64,000 bases of DNA from Cellulomonas wangleii (GTDB lineage: Bacteria; Actinomycetota; Actinomycetes; Actinomycetales; Cellulomonadaceae). Within the stretch, counting starts at the first letter, position 1. Every line of letters begins with the position of its first letter. A model generated the notes under the pieces. It was given only the letters and a program-made list of their open reading frames with translations. It made no database searches and was not told the origin of the DNA. Position numbers and translations under genes: made by a program. Positions 15,723 through 24,543 of this stretch are shown here, piece after piece. Where the stretch lies: positions 3,348,001 to 3,412,000 of the forward strand of contig NZ_CP074405.1 of NCBI RefSeq assembly GCF_018388445.1, given 5' to 3'.

Positions 15723-17951
15723 ATGTCCCGCACCCCGGTGTCCCGCCCGTCCGACCGGCGCTGGCCCGCCGTCGTCGTCGCCCTCGCGGCACCGCTCGCG
15801 CTGGTCGTGCTGCTGCTCGCCGCCGCGTGGGCGCCCGCCGACGGGCTGGCGCGCGTGCAGGCCGCCGTCGTCAACGAGGACGAGCCCGTGACGCTCGAGG
15901 GGCAGTACACGCCGCTCGGCCGGCAGCTCGCCGGGGCCCTCGTCGACGGCTCCGAGACCGACACCACCTACGACTGGGTGGTCACCGACGAGGCCGACGC
16001 GACCGCCGGCCTGGCCGACGGCACGTACGCCGCCGTCGTGACGATCCCGGAGAACTTCTCGGCCGCGGCCACGTCGTTCGCGTCCGGCGACGGCACGGCC
16101 GAGCAGGCCACCATCGACATCACGTCGCCCCCGGGGGCCACCGCCGTCGACCAGGTCATCACCTCGACCGTGACGACGACCGCGACGCGCGTGCTGGGGC
16201 AGCAGCTGACCACCACGTACATCGAGAACGTGCTGGTCGGGTTCACGACGCTCAGCGAGCAGCTCGGCGGGGCCGCCGACGGCGCGACGCAGCTGGCCGA
16301 CGGCGCCGCGCAGCTCGCGGCGGGCACGGGACAGCTCGCGACCGGCGCCGACGGGCTCGCCGGCGGTGCCACGGCCCTCGCCGACGGCACGGAGCAGCTG
16401 CGCGGCGGGTCGTACGACCTCGCGACGGGCACGCAGCAGCTCGCCGGCGGGGCACGGACCCTCGCCGGCGGGGCGCAGGAGCTCGCGGACGGGGCGGGGC
16501 AGTCGGCGGACGGCGCGCGGGAGCTCGCGACCGGGGCCGCTGGGCTCGCCGCCGGGACGTCGCAGCTCGCGGGCGGGCTGGCGCAGACCGCGGCCGGGGT
16601 GAGCGACCCGGCAGGTCTGCCCGCGCTCGCCGCGGGAGCCCGGCAGCTCGCGGGCAAGGTCGCCGCGTCCCGTGCCGACCTCGACACGTTCCTGGCCCAG
16701 GCCCAGGGTGGTCTCACCCGGGTCGAGCAGGGCATCGAGGCCGCGGCCTGCGACGCCGCGGCGCCGACGCCCACCTGCCTCCCACTGTTCGTCCAGCAGG
16801 GCGTCCTGGAGTCGCAGATCGACACGCTCGAGGAGCAGATGACGCAGCTCGACGAGCTCGCCTCCGGGACGGGGCGCCTCGCGGGCGGGATCACCGCTGC
16901 GCTCGACGGCGACGGCACACCCGAGAACCCGGGCCTCGTGGCCACCCTCCAGCAGCTCTCCGGCGGCGCCGCCGCGCTCGACACCGGCGCGCAGCAGCTC
17001 GCGGGCGGCGCCACCGCGCTGGCCGACGGCCTCGACCAGCTCTCCGCGGGTACCACGGGCCTGGCGGACGGCGCGTCGACCCTCGCCGGCGGCGCCTCGC
17101 AGCTCGCGGGCGGGTCCTCGCAGCTCGCGGCCGGCGTCGCGCAGCTCGACAGCGGTGCCGAGCAGCTCGCCGACGGCAGCACCCAGCTCGCCGACGGCGT
17201 GCGGCAGACGAACGACGGCGCGACGCAGCTCGCGACCGGCACGGCGGAGCTCGGCACCGGGCTGGGCCAGGCGGTCGAGCAGCTGCCCACCACGCCCGAG
17301 GACCAGCGCGCGAACCTGGCCAAGGTGGTGACCGCACCGGTGGCGGCACCCACGACGACGGTCTCGGCCCCCCTGGGCCAGGTGTCGGTCCTGGTGGCCG
17401 TGGCCCTGTGGGTCGGCGCGCTGGTGCTCTTCCTGGTCTTCCGGCCGCTGCCCGTGCGCGTCGCCGGCTCGACCCGCTCCGCGTTCGCCCAGGCGGCCGG
17501 CGCCCTGGCGCTCCCGGCGGCGGTCTCGGCCGTGGCCGGTGCCGCCGTCGGCGCCCTCGCCGGCGGCCTGACCGACCAGGGCCTGGGCCGCACGCTCGGG
17601 CTCGTGGCGGTCGGGGCCGTCGCCGCCGTCGCCCTGGCGGCGTTCCACCAGGCCGTGGGCGCGTGGTTCGGCACCGCCGGCCGCATCGTCGGCGTCGTGG
17701 CGGCGTTCGTGTACCTCGTCGCCGGGCTCGCCGCGACGGTGCCCACCTGGGTCGGGTCGGTCGTCGGCTGGCTGCCCCTGGCACCCACGGCCGACGCCCT
17801 CGGCACGATCGTCGACGAGTCCTCCGCGTCGCTGCTCGGGGCGGTCGTCGCGCTGGTCCTGTGGGGCGTCGCGAGCCTCCTGGCGACCGCCGGGGCGGCC
17901 GCTCGCGCCCGGCAGGCCGTCGGTCCCCGCACGGTGGCCGCCTACGCCTGA
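15723..17951 (+). CDS. YhgE/Pip-type membrane protein with coiled repeats
   Basis: A 742-residue protein with one N-terminal membrane helix (about residues 15-38), a long external region, and a C-terminal block of about five to six membrane helices. The external part contains many repeats of the form GAxQLAxGxxxLAxG (residues ~180-300 and ~420-520), the hallmark of YhgE/Pip/ESX-accessory-like proteins. These membrane proteins resemble ABC-2 permeases and often sit beside MMPL or ABC ATPase genes. The ATG at 15723 is preceded by AGGAAGG. It shares the TetR-controlled operon with the MMPL gene, so both probably serve one export function. Confidence 0.9.
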   Translation: MSRTPVSRPSDRRWPAVVVALAAPLALVVLLLAAAWAPADGLARVQAAVVNEDEPVTLEGQYTPLGRQLAGALVDGSETDTTYDWVVTDEADATAGLADGTYAAVVTIPENFSAAATSFASGDGTAEQATIDITSPPGATAVDQVITSTVTTTATRVLGQQLTTTYIENVLVGFTTLSEQLGGAADGATQLADGAAQLAAGTGQLATGADGLAGGATALADGTEQLRGGSYDLATGTQQLAGGARTLAGGAQELADGAGQSADGARELATGAAGLAAGTSQLAGGLAQTAAGVSDPAGLPALAAGARQLAGKVAASRADLDTFLAQAQGGLTRVEQGIEAAACDAAAPTPTCLPLFVQQGVLESQIDTLEEQMTQLDELASGTGRLAGGITAALDGDGTPENPGLVATLQQLSGGAAALDTGAQQLAGGATALADGLDQLSAGTTGLADGASTLAGGASQLAGGSSQLAAGVAQLDSGAEQLADGSTQLADGVRQTNDGATQLATGTAELGTGLGQAVEQLPTTPEDQRANLAKVVTAPVAAPTTTVSAPLGQVSVLVAVALWVGALVLFLVFRPLPVRVAGSTRSAFAQAAGALALPAAVSAVAGAAVGALAGGLTDQGLGRTLGLVAVGAVAAVALAAFHQAVGAWFGTAGRIVGVVAAFVYLVAGLAATVPTWVGSVVGWLPLAPTADALGTIVDESSASLLGAVVALVLWGVASLLATAGAAARARQAVGPRTVAAYA

Positions 17952-17965
17952 CCCCCCGGAACCGG

Positions 17966-18009
17966 CGAGAGAGGTCGACCCAGCCCGAGCGCTGGGTCGA
18001 CCTCTCTCG
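17966..18009. terminator. bidirectional hairpin terminator between convergent operons
   Basis: A perfect 18-bp stem (17966-17983 with 17992-18009) and an 8-base loop lie between the YhgE stop (17951) and the permease stop (18028). The stem contains GGTCGACC and would serve both directions. Confidence 0.9.
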
Positions 18010-18027
18010 TCGTCGGAGGGCGGCGCC

Positions 18028-19071
18028 TCAGCGGCGGCGGACCGCCAGCACCCGCTGCAGGATGACGAACGCGAGCAGCACGACGCCGATGAACACCCGG
18101 GTCCACCAGGAGTCCAGGCCCTCGCGGGCGATGAGCACCTGGATCAGCCCGTACACGAGCACGCCGGCGCCGGTGCCGAGCACGAACCCGACGCCGCCGG
18201 ACAGCAGCGTGCCGCCGATGACGACCGCCGCGATCGCGTCGAGCTCCATGCCGACGCCGGTGAGGTTGAACCCGGACTTGGTGTACAGCGCGAACAGCAC
18301 GCCCGCGATGCCGGCGCACGTGCCGGAGATGACGTACACCCACACGCGGGTGCGCGCGGGCCGCAGGCCCATGAGGTTGACGGCCGCTCCCCCGTCACCG
18401 GCGCCCAGCCCGTACACGGACCGGCCGAACCGCGTGTAGTGCAGGACGAGGAACGCGATGAGCAGCACCGCCAGCGCGATGAGCATGCTGGCGTTGATGC
18501 GCCACAGCTGGCGCCCCTCGCCGAACTTCAGGCCCCACGCCGCGAGCGCCGAGAACCCCTCGTCGTCGATCTTCAGCGAGTTGACGCTGATGACGTTCGC
18601 CAGGCCGCGCGCGAGGAACATCACCGCGAGCGACGCGATGAAGGGTTGGATGTCGAACACCTGCACCATCACGCCGATGAGCAGCCCGCACGACGTGCCG
18701 ATCAGCACGCCGACGACGAGCACGACCGGCAGCGGCAGCCCGGCGGTGAACATCTCGGCGATCGACAGCCCGACGAGTGCGACGACGGCCCCGACGGACA
18801 GGTCGATGCCGCCGGTGAGGATCACGAACGTCATGCCGACCGCGAGGACCAGCAGGTAGGAGTTGTCGACCAGCAGGTTCGACAGCAGCTTCATGCTGAC
18901 GAAGTCGACGCGCTCGGTGGAGTACCGCTGCTGCCCGATGCCGAGCATCAGCGCGAGCGTGAGCAGCGTGCCCAGCACGGGCAGGAACCGGCGGTCCAAC
19001 CCGCTCAGCGCCCGGCGCGCGCGCGTCGCCACGGCCGTCCGTGGCGTGCGGACCATCTCGTCGGTGCTCAT
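18028..19071 (-). CDS. yjfF: furanose ABC importer permease, YjfF type
   Basis: A 347-residue polytopic permease of the ribose/galactofuranose (BPD_transp_2) family. The pattern GMTFVILTGGIDLSVGAVVAL is the signature shared by RbsC and YjfF proteins. The later segment IAAVVIGGTLLSGGVGFVLGT is also characteristic. It would pair with the YtfT-like permease encoded upstream to form a heterodimeric channel. Its ATG overlaps the stop of that gene (ATGA at 19068-19071). It is the last gene of the four-gene ytfQRT-yjfF type operon, closed by the strong hairpin at 17966-18009. Assignment to YjfF rather than YtfT rests on order and pairing. Confidence 0.9.
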   Translation of the reverse strand: MSTDEMVRTPRTAVATRARRALSGLDRRFLPVLGTLLTLALMLGIGQQRYSTERVDFVSMKLLSNLLVDNSYLLVLAVGMTFVILTGGIDLSVGAVVALVGLSIAEMFTAGLPLPVVLVVGVLIGTSCGLLIGVMVQVFDIQPFIASLAVMFLARGLANVISVNSLKIDDEGFSALAAWGLKFGEGRQLWRINASMLIALAVLLIAFLVLHYTRFGRSVYGLGAGDGGAAVNLMGLRPARTRVWVYVISGTCAGIAGVLFALYTKSGFNLTGVGMELDAIAAVVIGGTLLSGGVGFVLGTGAGVLVYGLIQVLIAREGLDSWWTRVFIGVVLLAFVILQRVLAVRRR

Positions 19072-20180
19072 GCCGTCACCTCCGCGGCGGTCGTCGTGTC
19101 CACCGGGGCGGCGGGGGCGTCCTCCCGGTCGGCGCGCCGTCGTCCCCGCAGCATGGCGCGCAGCGTCGGCGACGCCGCCACGCACACCGCGATGAGCACG
19201 AGGGCCTTGAACAGCGGGGTGGTCTGCGACGGGAGCTGGAAGATGATGACGGCACGCTCCAGCGTGCTCAGCAGCATGGCGCCGACCAGCAGGCCGCCCA
19301 GGTAGAACCGGCCGCCGTCGAGCTTGGTGCCGCCGAGCACGACGACCATGATCGCGTCGAGCTCCTTCATCAGGCCGATGTTGTTGGCGTCGGCCGCCAT
19401 CGTCGGCGCGCCGTAGACCAGGCCGGCCAGCGCGGCGAGCACACCGGCGATGACGTAGACGGTCCACGTGGTGCGCCGTGACCGGACGCCCGCGAGCCGG
19501 CTGGCCTCGCGGTTGATGCCGATCGACTCGAGGAACATGCCCAGCGCGGTGCGCCGCACCACCACGGCCACGACGACGAACGCGGCGATCGCGATGACGA
19601 CCGGCGTCGGCACGCCCAGGAAGAACCCGGAGCCGATGGTCTTGAACGGCGGGCTCGTGACCGTGGTGATCTGCCCCTGCGTGATGAGCATCGCGATGCC
19701 GCGCCCGGCGACCATGAGGATCATCGTCGCGATGAACGGCTGGATGCCCAGCCCGGCGACCATCGCCCCGTTGAACGCCCCGCCGAGCGCCCCGACGGCC
19801 AGCCCGAGGACGATCGCCGTGAGCACCGTGGCGACGGACCGCGGGTCGGCCGCGTTGTCGAGGTACGTGAGCGACACCGCGAGCGCGATCGCCATGACCG
19901 CGCCGACGGACAGGTCGATGCCACCGGTCGCGATGACGAGGCACATGCCGAGCGCGAGCAGCAGCGGCGTGGCGCTGTTGCGCAGCAGGTCGACGAGCTG
20001 GCCGAACAGGTGCCCGTCACGGACCGTGACGTCGAGGAAGCCGGGGCTCGCCACACCGCAGGCGAGGATCAGCAGGACCAGCGCGAGGAGCGGCCAGAAC
20101 AGGCCGTGGTGGGTGACCTCGCGCCAGACGGCGGCACCGCGGGACGCCGCGGGGGCGGGCGCGGGGGTGGTCGGGGTCAT
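19068..20180 (-). CDS. ytfT: furanose ABC importer permease, YtfT type
   Basis: A 370-residue permease of the BPD_transp_2 family with about ten membrane helices. Signature segments are LGMCLVIATGGIDLSVGAVMAI and IQPFIATMILMVAGRGIAML. The E. coli YtfQRT-YjfF importer takes up galactofuranose and arabinofuranose; next to arabinofuranosidases that is a sensible substrate class here, but this is inference. It overlaps the ATPase gene by four bases (ATGA at 20177-20180) and the next permease gene by four. The C-terminal tail after the last helix is charged and probably cytoplasmic. Confidence 0.92.
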   Translation of the reverse strand: MTPTTPAPAPAASRGAAVWREVTHHGLFWPLLALVLLILACGVASPGFLDVTVRDGHLFGQLVDLLRNSATPLLLALGMCLVIATGGIDLSVGAVMAIALAVSLTYLDNAADPRSVATVLTAIVLGLAVGALGGAFNGAMVAGLGIQPFIATMILMVAGRGIAMLITQGQITTVTSPPFKTIGSGFFLGVPTPVVIAIAAFVVVAVVVRRTALGMFLESIGINREASRLAGVRSRRTTWTVYVIAGVLAALAGLVYGAPTMAADANNIGLMKELDAIMVVVLGGTKLDGGRFYLGGLLVGAMLLSTLERAVIIFQLPSQTTPLFKALVLIAVCVAASPTLRAMLRGRRRADREDAPAAPVDTTTAAEVTA

Positions 20181-21826
20181 GCGTGGGCTCCGCTCGGGGG
20201 GACGGTCGCGGCGATGGTCTCGAGGATGGTCGACGTGGTCACGTCGTCGGTGTTGACGAGGTCGTCGACCTTCTCCCGGTCCCGCATCACGACGAGCCGC
20301 TGGCTCAGGCGCAGGACCTCCTCGAGCTCGGAGGAGATGAACACGACGGACATGCCGTCCTGGGCCAGCTCGGTCACGAGCTTCTGGATCTCGGCCTTGG
20401 CACCGACGTCGATGCCGCGCGTCGGTTCGTCGAGGATGAGCAGGCGCGGCGCGGTGGCCAGCCAGCGGGCGAGCAGCACCTTCTGCTGGTTCCCGCCCGA
20501 CAGGTTGCGGATCAGCGCGTTCGGGTTCGGCGGGCTGATCTGCAGGGCGGTGATGTACTTCGCGACGACGTCGTCGAGCTGCCGGCGCGGCAGGGGACGC
20601 CAGGTGCCGCGGCGGGCCTGCAGGGCGAGGGCGATGTTCTCGCGGACCGTGAGGTCGGCGACGATGCCCTCCTTCTTGCGGTCCTCGGTGGAGTACGCGA
20701 TGCCACGGGCGAGGGCGGCGAGCGGCGACGTCAGGCGGGTGAGCACGCTCTGGACGCGGACCTCCCCGGCGTCGGGGCGGTCGGCGCCGGCCAGCAGCCG
20801 CGCCATCTCGGTGCGGCCCGAGCCGAGCAGGCCAGCCACCCCGAGGATCTCCCCGGCGTACAGGTTGACGTCGAACGGCTGGACGGAGCCGGACTTGCCG
20901 AGCCCGACCGCGGTGAGGAACGGCGTCTCGCGCTCGGAGTGGATGGTGATGGTCGAGCGCGCCTTCTCCTCGATGCCCGCCAGCGCGTCGCCGGACTTGC
21001 CGATCATGGCGGCGATGAGCTCGCGTCGCGGCAGGTCCTCGATGCGGTGCTCACCGACGAACCTGCCGTTGCGCAGCACGGTGACGCGGTCCGAGATCTC
21101 GTAGATCTGGTCGAGGAAGTGCGAGACGAACAGCACGGCCACGCCCTCGTCCTTCAGGCGGCGCACGACGCGGAACAGCTCGGCGACCTCGGCGTTGTCG
21201 AGGCTGGACGTCGGCTCGTCGAGGATGAGGACCTTGGCGTCGACGACCAGCGCGCGGGCGATGGCGCACAGCTGCTGCACCGCGATGGTGTGCGACGACA
21301 GCATGGAGCGCGGGTCGAGGTCCAGGTTGAGACGGGCGAGGAACTCCGCCGCGCGCCGGCGCGTGGCCCGCCAGTCGATGAACGGCCCGCGGCGCACCTC
21401 GTGGCCGAGCATGACGTTCTCGGCCACGGTGAGGTTCGCGCAGAGGTTGACCTCCTGGTACACGGTCGAGATGCCGGCGGCCTGCGCCTGGCTGGGCCCG
21501 TCGAACCGGAGGTCGCGGCCGTCGACCTCGATGTGCCCGGCGTCGATCGTGTACACACCGGTCAGCGCCTTGATCAGGGTCGACTTGCCCGCACCGTTCT
21601 CCCCCATGAGCGCGTGCACCTCGCCCGGGAACAGCCGGAACGACACGTCGTCGAGCGCCTTGACGCCCGGGAAGGAGATGGAGATGCCGCTCATCTGCAC
21701 GACCGGCGCACCGCTGTGGGGGCCGGATGTCGTGGGGCGGCCGGGGGCACGGTCGTCGTCGAGCGCGTCGCCGGGGGTGTCGTCGAGCGCGTCGCCGCGC
21801 GCGTCGTCGGGCAGTGGTGCGGACAT
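20177..21826 (-). CDS. ytfR: sugar ABC importer ATPase with two ABC domains, YtfR type
   Basis: A 549-residue tandem ABC ATPase like AraG, RbsA and YtfR. Domain 1 has Walker A GENGAGKST (residues 75-83) and Walker B VLILDEPTSSLD, with the atypical signature IAVQQLCAIARAL usual in this group. Domain 2 has the degenerate Walker A GLLGSGRTE, signature NLSGGNQQKVLLARWL and Walker B LLILDEPTRGID. An acidic N-terminal extension of ~40 residues is unusual. It powers the two permeases encoded downstream and follows the binding-protein gene by 69 bases. Confidence 0.95.
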   Translation of the reverse strand: MSAPLPDDARGDALDDTPGDALDDDRAPGRPTTSGPHSGAPVVQMSGISISFPGVKALDDVSFRLFPGEVHALMGENGAGKSTLIKALTGVYTIDAGHIEVDGRDLRFDGPSQAQAAGISTVYQEVNLCANLTVAENVMLGHEVRRGPFIDWRATRRRAAEFLARLNLDLDPRSMLSSHTIAVQQLCAIARALVVDAKVLILDEPTSSLDNAEVAELFRVVRRLKDEGVAVLFVSHFLDQIYEISDRVTVLRNGRFVGEHRIEDLPRRELIAAMIGKSGDALAGIEEKARSTITIHSERETPFLTAVGLGKSGSVQPFDVNLYAGEILGVAGLLGSGRTEMARLLAGADRPDAGEVRVQSVLTRLTSPLAALARGIAYSTEDRKKEGIVADLTVRENIALALQARRGTWRPLPRRQLDDVVAKYITALQISPPNPNALIRNLSGGNQQKVLLARWLATAPRLLILDEPTRGIDVGAKAEIQKLVTELAQDGMSVVFISSELEEVLRLSQRLVVMRDREKVDDLVNTDDVTTSTILETIAATVPPSGAHA

Positions 21827-21895
21827 CGGTGTCCTTCCTGCGGACGGGACCCGGACGGCAGGTGGTCACCTGCCGTCCGGGGCACCGGTCACGTG

Positions 21896-22885
21896 TCAGT
21901 ACGCGCGGGCGTCGACCGTCTCCTGCGTGATGGTCTGGTCGAACGCCTCGTCGATGACGATGGTCTCCTTCGGCACGTCCTCGCCGTCGTAGACCTTCTT
22001 GATGAGCTCGGCGAGCTGGTCGCCGAACACCGGGTTGCACTCGACGACGTAGTTGAACTTCTTGTCGACGAGCGCCTGCAGCCCGTCGCGCACACCGTCG
22101 ACGGACACGATCTGGATGTCCTTGCCCGGCACCTTGCCGGCCGCCTCGATGGCCTCGATGGCGCCGAGGCCCATGTCGTCGTTGTGCGTGAAGATCATGG
22201 TCATGTCGGGGTACGCCTGCAGGGCCGCCTCGACGGCGGTCTTGCCCTCGGCGCGGGTGAAGTTGCCCGACGCCTTGCCGATGACCTGCTCGCCCACGAC
22301 CTCGCCGAAGCCCTCCTCGCGGTCCACCTGCGCACCGGAGCCGAGCGTGCCCTGCAGCTCGAAGATCTTGGCGTCGGGCGCGTTCTCCTTGACCCACTCG
22401 CCGGCGGTGGTGCCCTCCTGCGTGAAGTCGGCACCGATCCACGTGACGAACGGGTCGTCCACCGTGGTGTCGACGGTGCGGTCGACGAGCACGACGGGGA
22501 TCCCGGAGTCCTTGATCTCCTGCAGCACCTCGTCCCAGCCGGTCTCGATCACGGGCGAGAACGCGATGACGTCGACGTCCTGGGCGACGAAGTCGCGCAG
22601 CGCCTTGATCTGGTTCTCCTGCTTCTGCTGCGCGTCGACGAACGTCAGGTCGAAGCCGTTCTCCTCCGACAGGCTCTCCTTGACGGACTCGGTGTTGGCG
22701 GTGCGCCAGCCGGACTCGGCACCGAGCTGGGAGAAGCCGACGCGGATGACGTCACCCCCACCGTCCTCGCCGTCGCCGCCGTCGCCCGCCGTGTCGGAAC
22801 CGCCGCCACAGGCGGCGAGGGCCAGGATCGTGAACGTCGCGACGACACCGGCCATGCCGGTCCGCGCGCGGTTGATGCCCTTCAT
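21896..22885 (-). CDS. ytfQ: substrate-binding lipoprotein of the furanose ABC importer, YtfQ type
   Basis: A 329-residue periplasmic-binding-protein-like lipoprotein. The signal peptide ends in a clear lipobox, LALAACGGG, followed by an Asp/Gly-rich spacer. The mature part shows the type I sugar-binding fold (VIRVGFSQLGAESGWRTANTESV, then IFTHNDDMGLGAIEAIEAAG), very close in pattern to galactofuranose-binding YtfQ. I chose the ATG at 22885, preceded by GAGGAGG; the longer frame adds a non-signal-like stretch. It is the first gene of the four-gene importer operon and follows a LacI-type operator. Confidence 0.94.
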   Translation of the reverse strand: MKGINRARTGMAGVVATFTILALAACGGGSDTAGDGGDGEDGGGDVIRVGFSQLGAESGWRTANTESVKESLSEENGFDLTFVDAQQKQENQIKALRDFVAQDVDVIAFSPVIETGWDEVLQEIKDSGIPVVLVDRTVDTTVDDPFVTWIGADFTQEGTTAGEWVKENAPDAKIFELQGTLGSGAQVDREEGFGEVVGEQVIGKASGNFTRAEGKTAVEAALQAYPDMTMIFTHNDDMGLGAIEAIEAAGKVPGKDIQIVSVDGVRDGLQALVDKKFNYVVECNPVFGDQLAELIKKVYDGEDVPKETIVIDEAFDQTITQETVDARAY

Positions 22886-22948
22886 GCAACTCCTCCTCGA
22901 GCAGCGCGGCCGACGTCGTCGTCGACCGGTCCAGGATGCGTGTGACGC

Positions 22949-22970
22949 GTTGAGTGTGAACGTTCTCAAC
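22949..22970 (-). promoter_or_regulatory. LacI-type operator upstream of the ytfQRT-yjfF operon
   Basis: The palindrome GAACGTTC (22958-22965) lies inside a slightly offset inverted repeat GTTGAG/CTCAAC (22949-22954 and 22965-22970), about 65 bases upstream of the binding-protein start. The AACGTT core matches that of the GH51 operator at 9357-9366, suggesting one LacI regulator, perhaps that at 23106-24152, for both. The rest of the 220-base gap is unremarkable. Confidence 0.6.
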
Positions 22971-23105
22971 GGACACGTCAACGGTCTCTGGTTGCGGTTC
23001 GATCACGGGTGTCGACGCAGGCCACGAGCGGAAACCGCCGGGCGGGCGGGCGCCCGTGTGAGCGATCACATCGCGCCACGGCCCGCCTCCTCGCCCCGTG
23101 CGCCG

Positions 23106-24152
23106 TCAGAGCAGCACGCGCGCCGGGTCCCGCGGCGGTGCCGTGCTCTCGCGCACCAGCAGCCGCGGCGAGACCGCCACGGACGACGACGTCGCCGTCC
23201 CGTCCCGGGCGGCGAGCAGCAGCTCGACGCAGCGGTACCCCAGCTCCTCCAGCTCCTGGGCGACCGTCGTCAGCGGCGGGACGAAGTGCGCGGACCCGTC
23301 GCCGTCGTCGTACCCGACCACCGACACGTCGTACGGCACCTTCAGCCGGGCGTCCGCGAGCGCGTGCATCATGCCCAGCGCGAGCAGGTCGTTGGCCGCG
23401 AAGATCGCGGTCGGCAGCGTGGACCGCCGCCGGCGGACGCGGGCCACCAGCTCCTGGCCGGCCAGGTACCCGACCTCCGCGCTCCAGTCGTCGGCCCACA
23501 GCGTGCGCGGCGCCAGTCCCGCGGCGGCCATGGTCTCGCGGAAGCCCACGGCCCGCGCCCGCGCGTCGACCCACGGTGCCGGACCCGCCAGGTGCAGCAC
23601 GTCACGGTGCCCCAGGTCCAGCAGGTGCCGCGTCGCCACCTTGGCCCCGGCCTCCTGGTCGATCGCCACCGCGAGCGCGTGCTCCCCGCCGGCGCGCCCC
23701 GCCACCACCACCGGCACCTGCGTCGTCGACTCGAGCACGGCCGCGGCGGCCTCGTCGTGCGACGCGACGACGACGATGCCGTCGACGCCCTGGTCGAGCA
23801 GGTGCTCGATGGCGGCCGCGACCTCGTCCTTGTGCTGCAGGTCGACCGTCGCCAGGGACACGAACAGGCCCTTGGCCCGCGCGGCCTGCTCGATCGAGAC
23901 CAGCGTGCGCGTGGGTCCGAACAGGTGCGATCCCGACGCGACGACGCCGAACACCCCGGTGCGCCGCGTCTTGAGGGCGCGCGCCGCGATGTTGCGGCGG
24001 TACCCGAGGCGCTGCATGGCGTCGAGCACGCGCTCACGGGTGTCCGTCGCGACGTTGGGGTGGTCGTTGATGACGCGCGAGACCGTCTGGTAGGACACGC
24101 CCGCGGCGCTGGCGACGTCGGTGATGGCCGGTGGGCGGGGGCGCGCGTTCAC
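23106..24152 (-). CDS. LacI family transcriptional regulator
   Basis: A 348-residue repressor. The N-terminal helix-turn-helix reads ITDVASAAGVSYQTVSRVIN, with the hinge helix AARALKTRRTGVFG at about residues 56-69 and a type I sugar-binding domain after it (DGIVVVASHD, IFAANDLLALGMMHAL, VSVVGYDDGDG). The GTG at 24152 is preceded by a G-rich stretch rather than a strong ribosome site. It lies directly upstream of the ytf-type importer operon on the same strand and diverges from the PL11 lyase gene. It is the best candidate to bind the AACGTT-centred operators at 22958 and 9357. Confidence 0.93.
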   Translation of the reverse strand: MNARPRPPAITDVASAAGVSYQTVSRVINDHPNVATDTRERVLDAMQRLGYRRNIAARALKTRRTGVFGVVASGSHLFGPTRTLVSIEQAARAKGLFVSLATVDLQHKDEVAAAIEHLLDQGVDGIVVVASHDEAAAAVLESTTQVPVVVAGRAGGEHALAVAIDQEAGAKVATRHLLDLGHRDVLHLAGPAPWVDARARAVGFRETMAAAGLAPRTLWADDWSAEVGYLAGQELVARVRRRRSTLPTAIFAANDLLALGMMHALADARLKVPYDVSVVGYDDGDGSAHFVPPLTTVAQELEELGYRCVELLLAARDGTATSSSVAVSPRLLVRESTAPPRDPARVLL

Positions 24153-24543
24153 CGGGCGTCCCCCCGGGGGCGGAGGTGTACCGGGCGGACGGGTGCCGCG
24201 GGCATCGGTGCACGGGCAGCGGCAGGCACGGGGCTCACCTCCACCTGGTCGTCGGCCGGACCGGGCTCCACCGTGAGCCGCTCCTGGCACAGTAGCGCCG
24301 ATGCGCGCCCGCCACCGGCGGTCTCCACGGGCAGGATCGCGGGCGGGGTCGTGCGCACGGTCCCAGCCTGCCATGCGTCGGGCACCGGTCCGGTGGACGG
24401 CCGTCCCACCCGGGTCCCCCGGTGAAATGTTTCGACGCCCTGCGCCGGCAAGCGCTCGCTCGTACGTTCGGCACGGCACCGGGCGCCGCAGCGCCGCGGC
24501 GACCGGTGCCCTCGCCGCGCGACGACCCCCGGAGGGCTCAGCC
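24153..24543. promoter_or_regulatory. 391-base divergent control region (LacI regulator / PL11 lyase)
   Basis: No gene is supported here, although open frames cross it. An AT-richer patch near 24423-24434 contains the imperfect inverted repeat GAAATGTTTC (24424-24433), GAAA/TTTC half-sites around two bases. It is about 110 bases upstream of the lyase start and is the only operator-like site I see. A GGAGG ribosome site at 24531-24535 serves the lyase. Confidence 0.45.

Noticed and set aside
16250..17300. DNA-level tandem repeat array in the YhgE gene
   Set aside because: The repetition is at protein level (GAxQLAxG heptad-like units), normal for this family, with degenerate DNA units.
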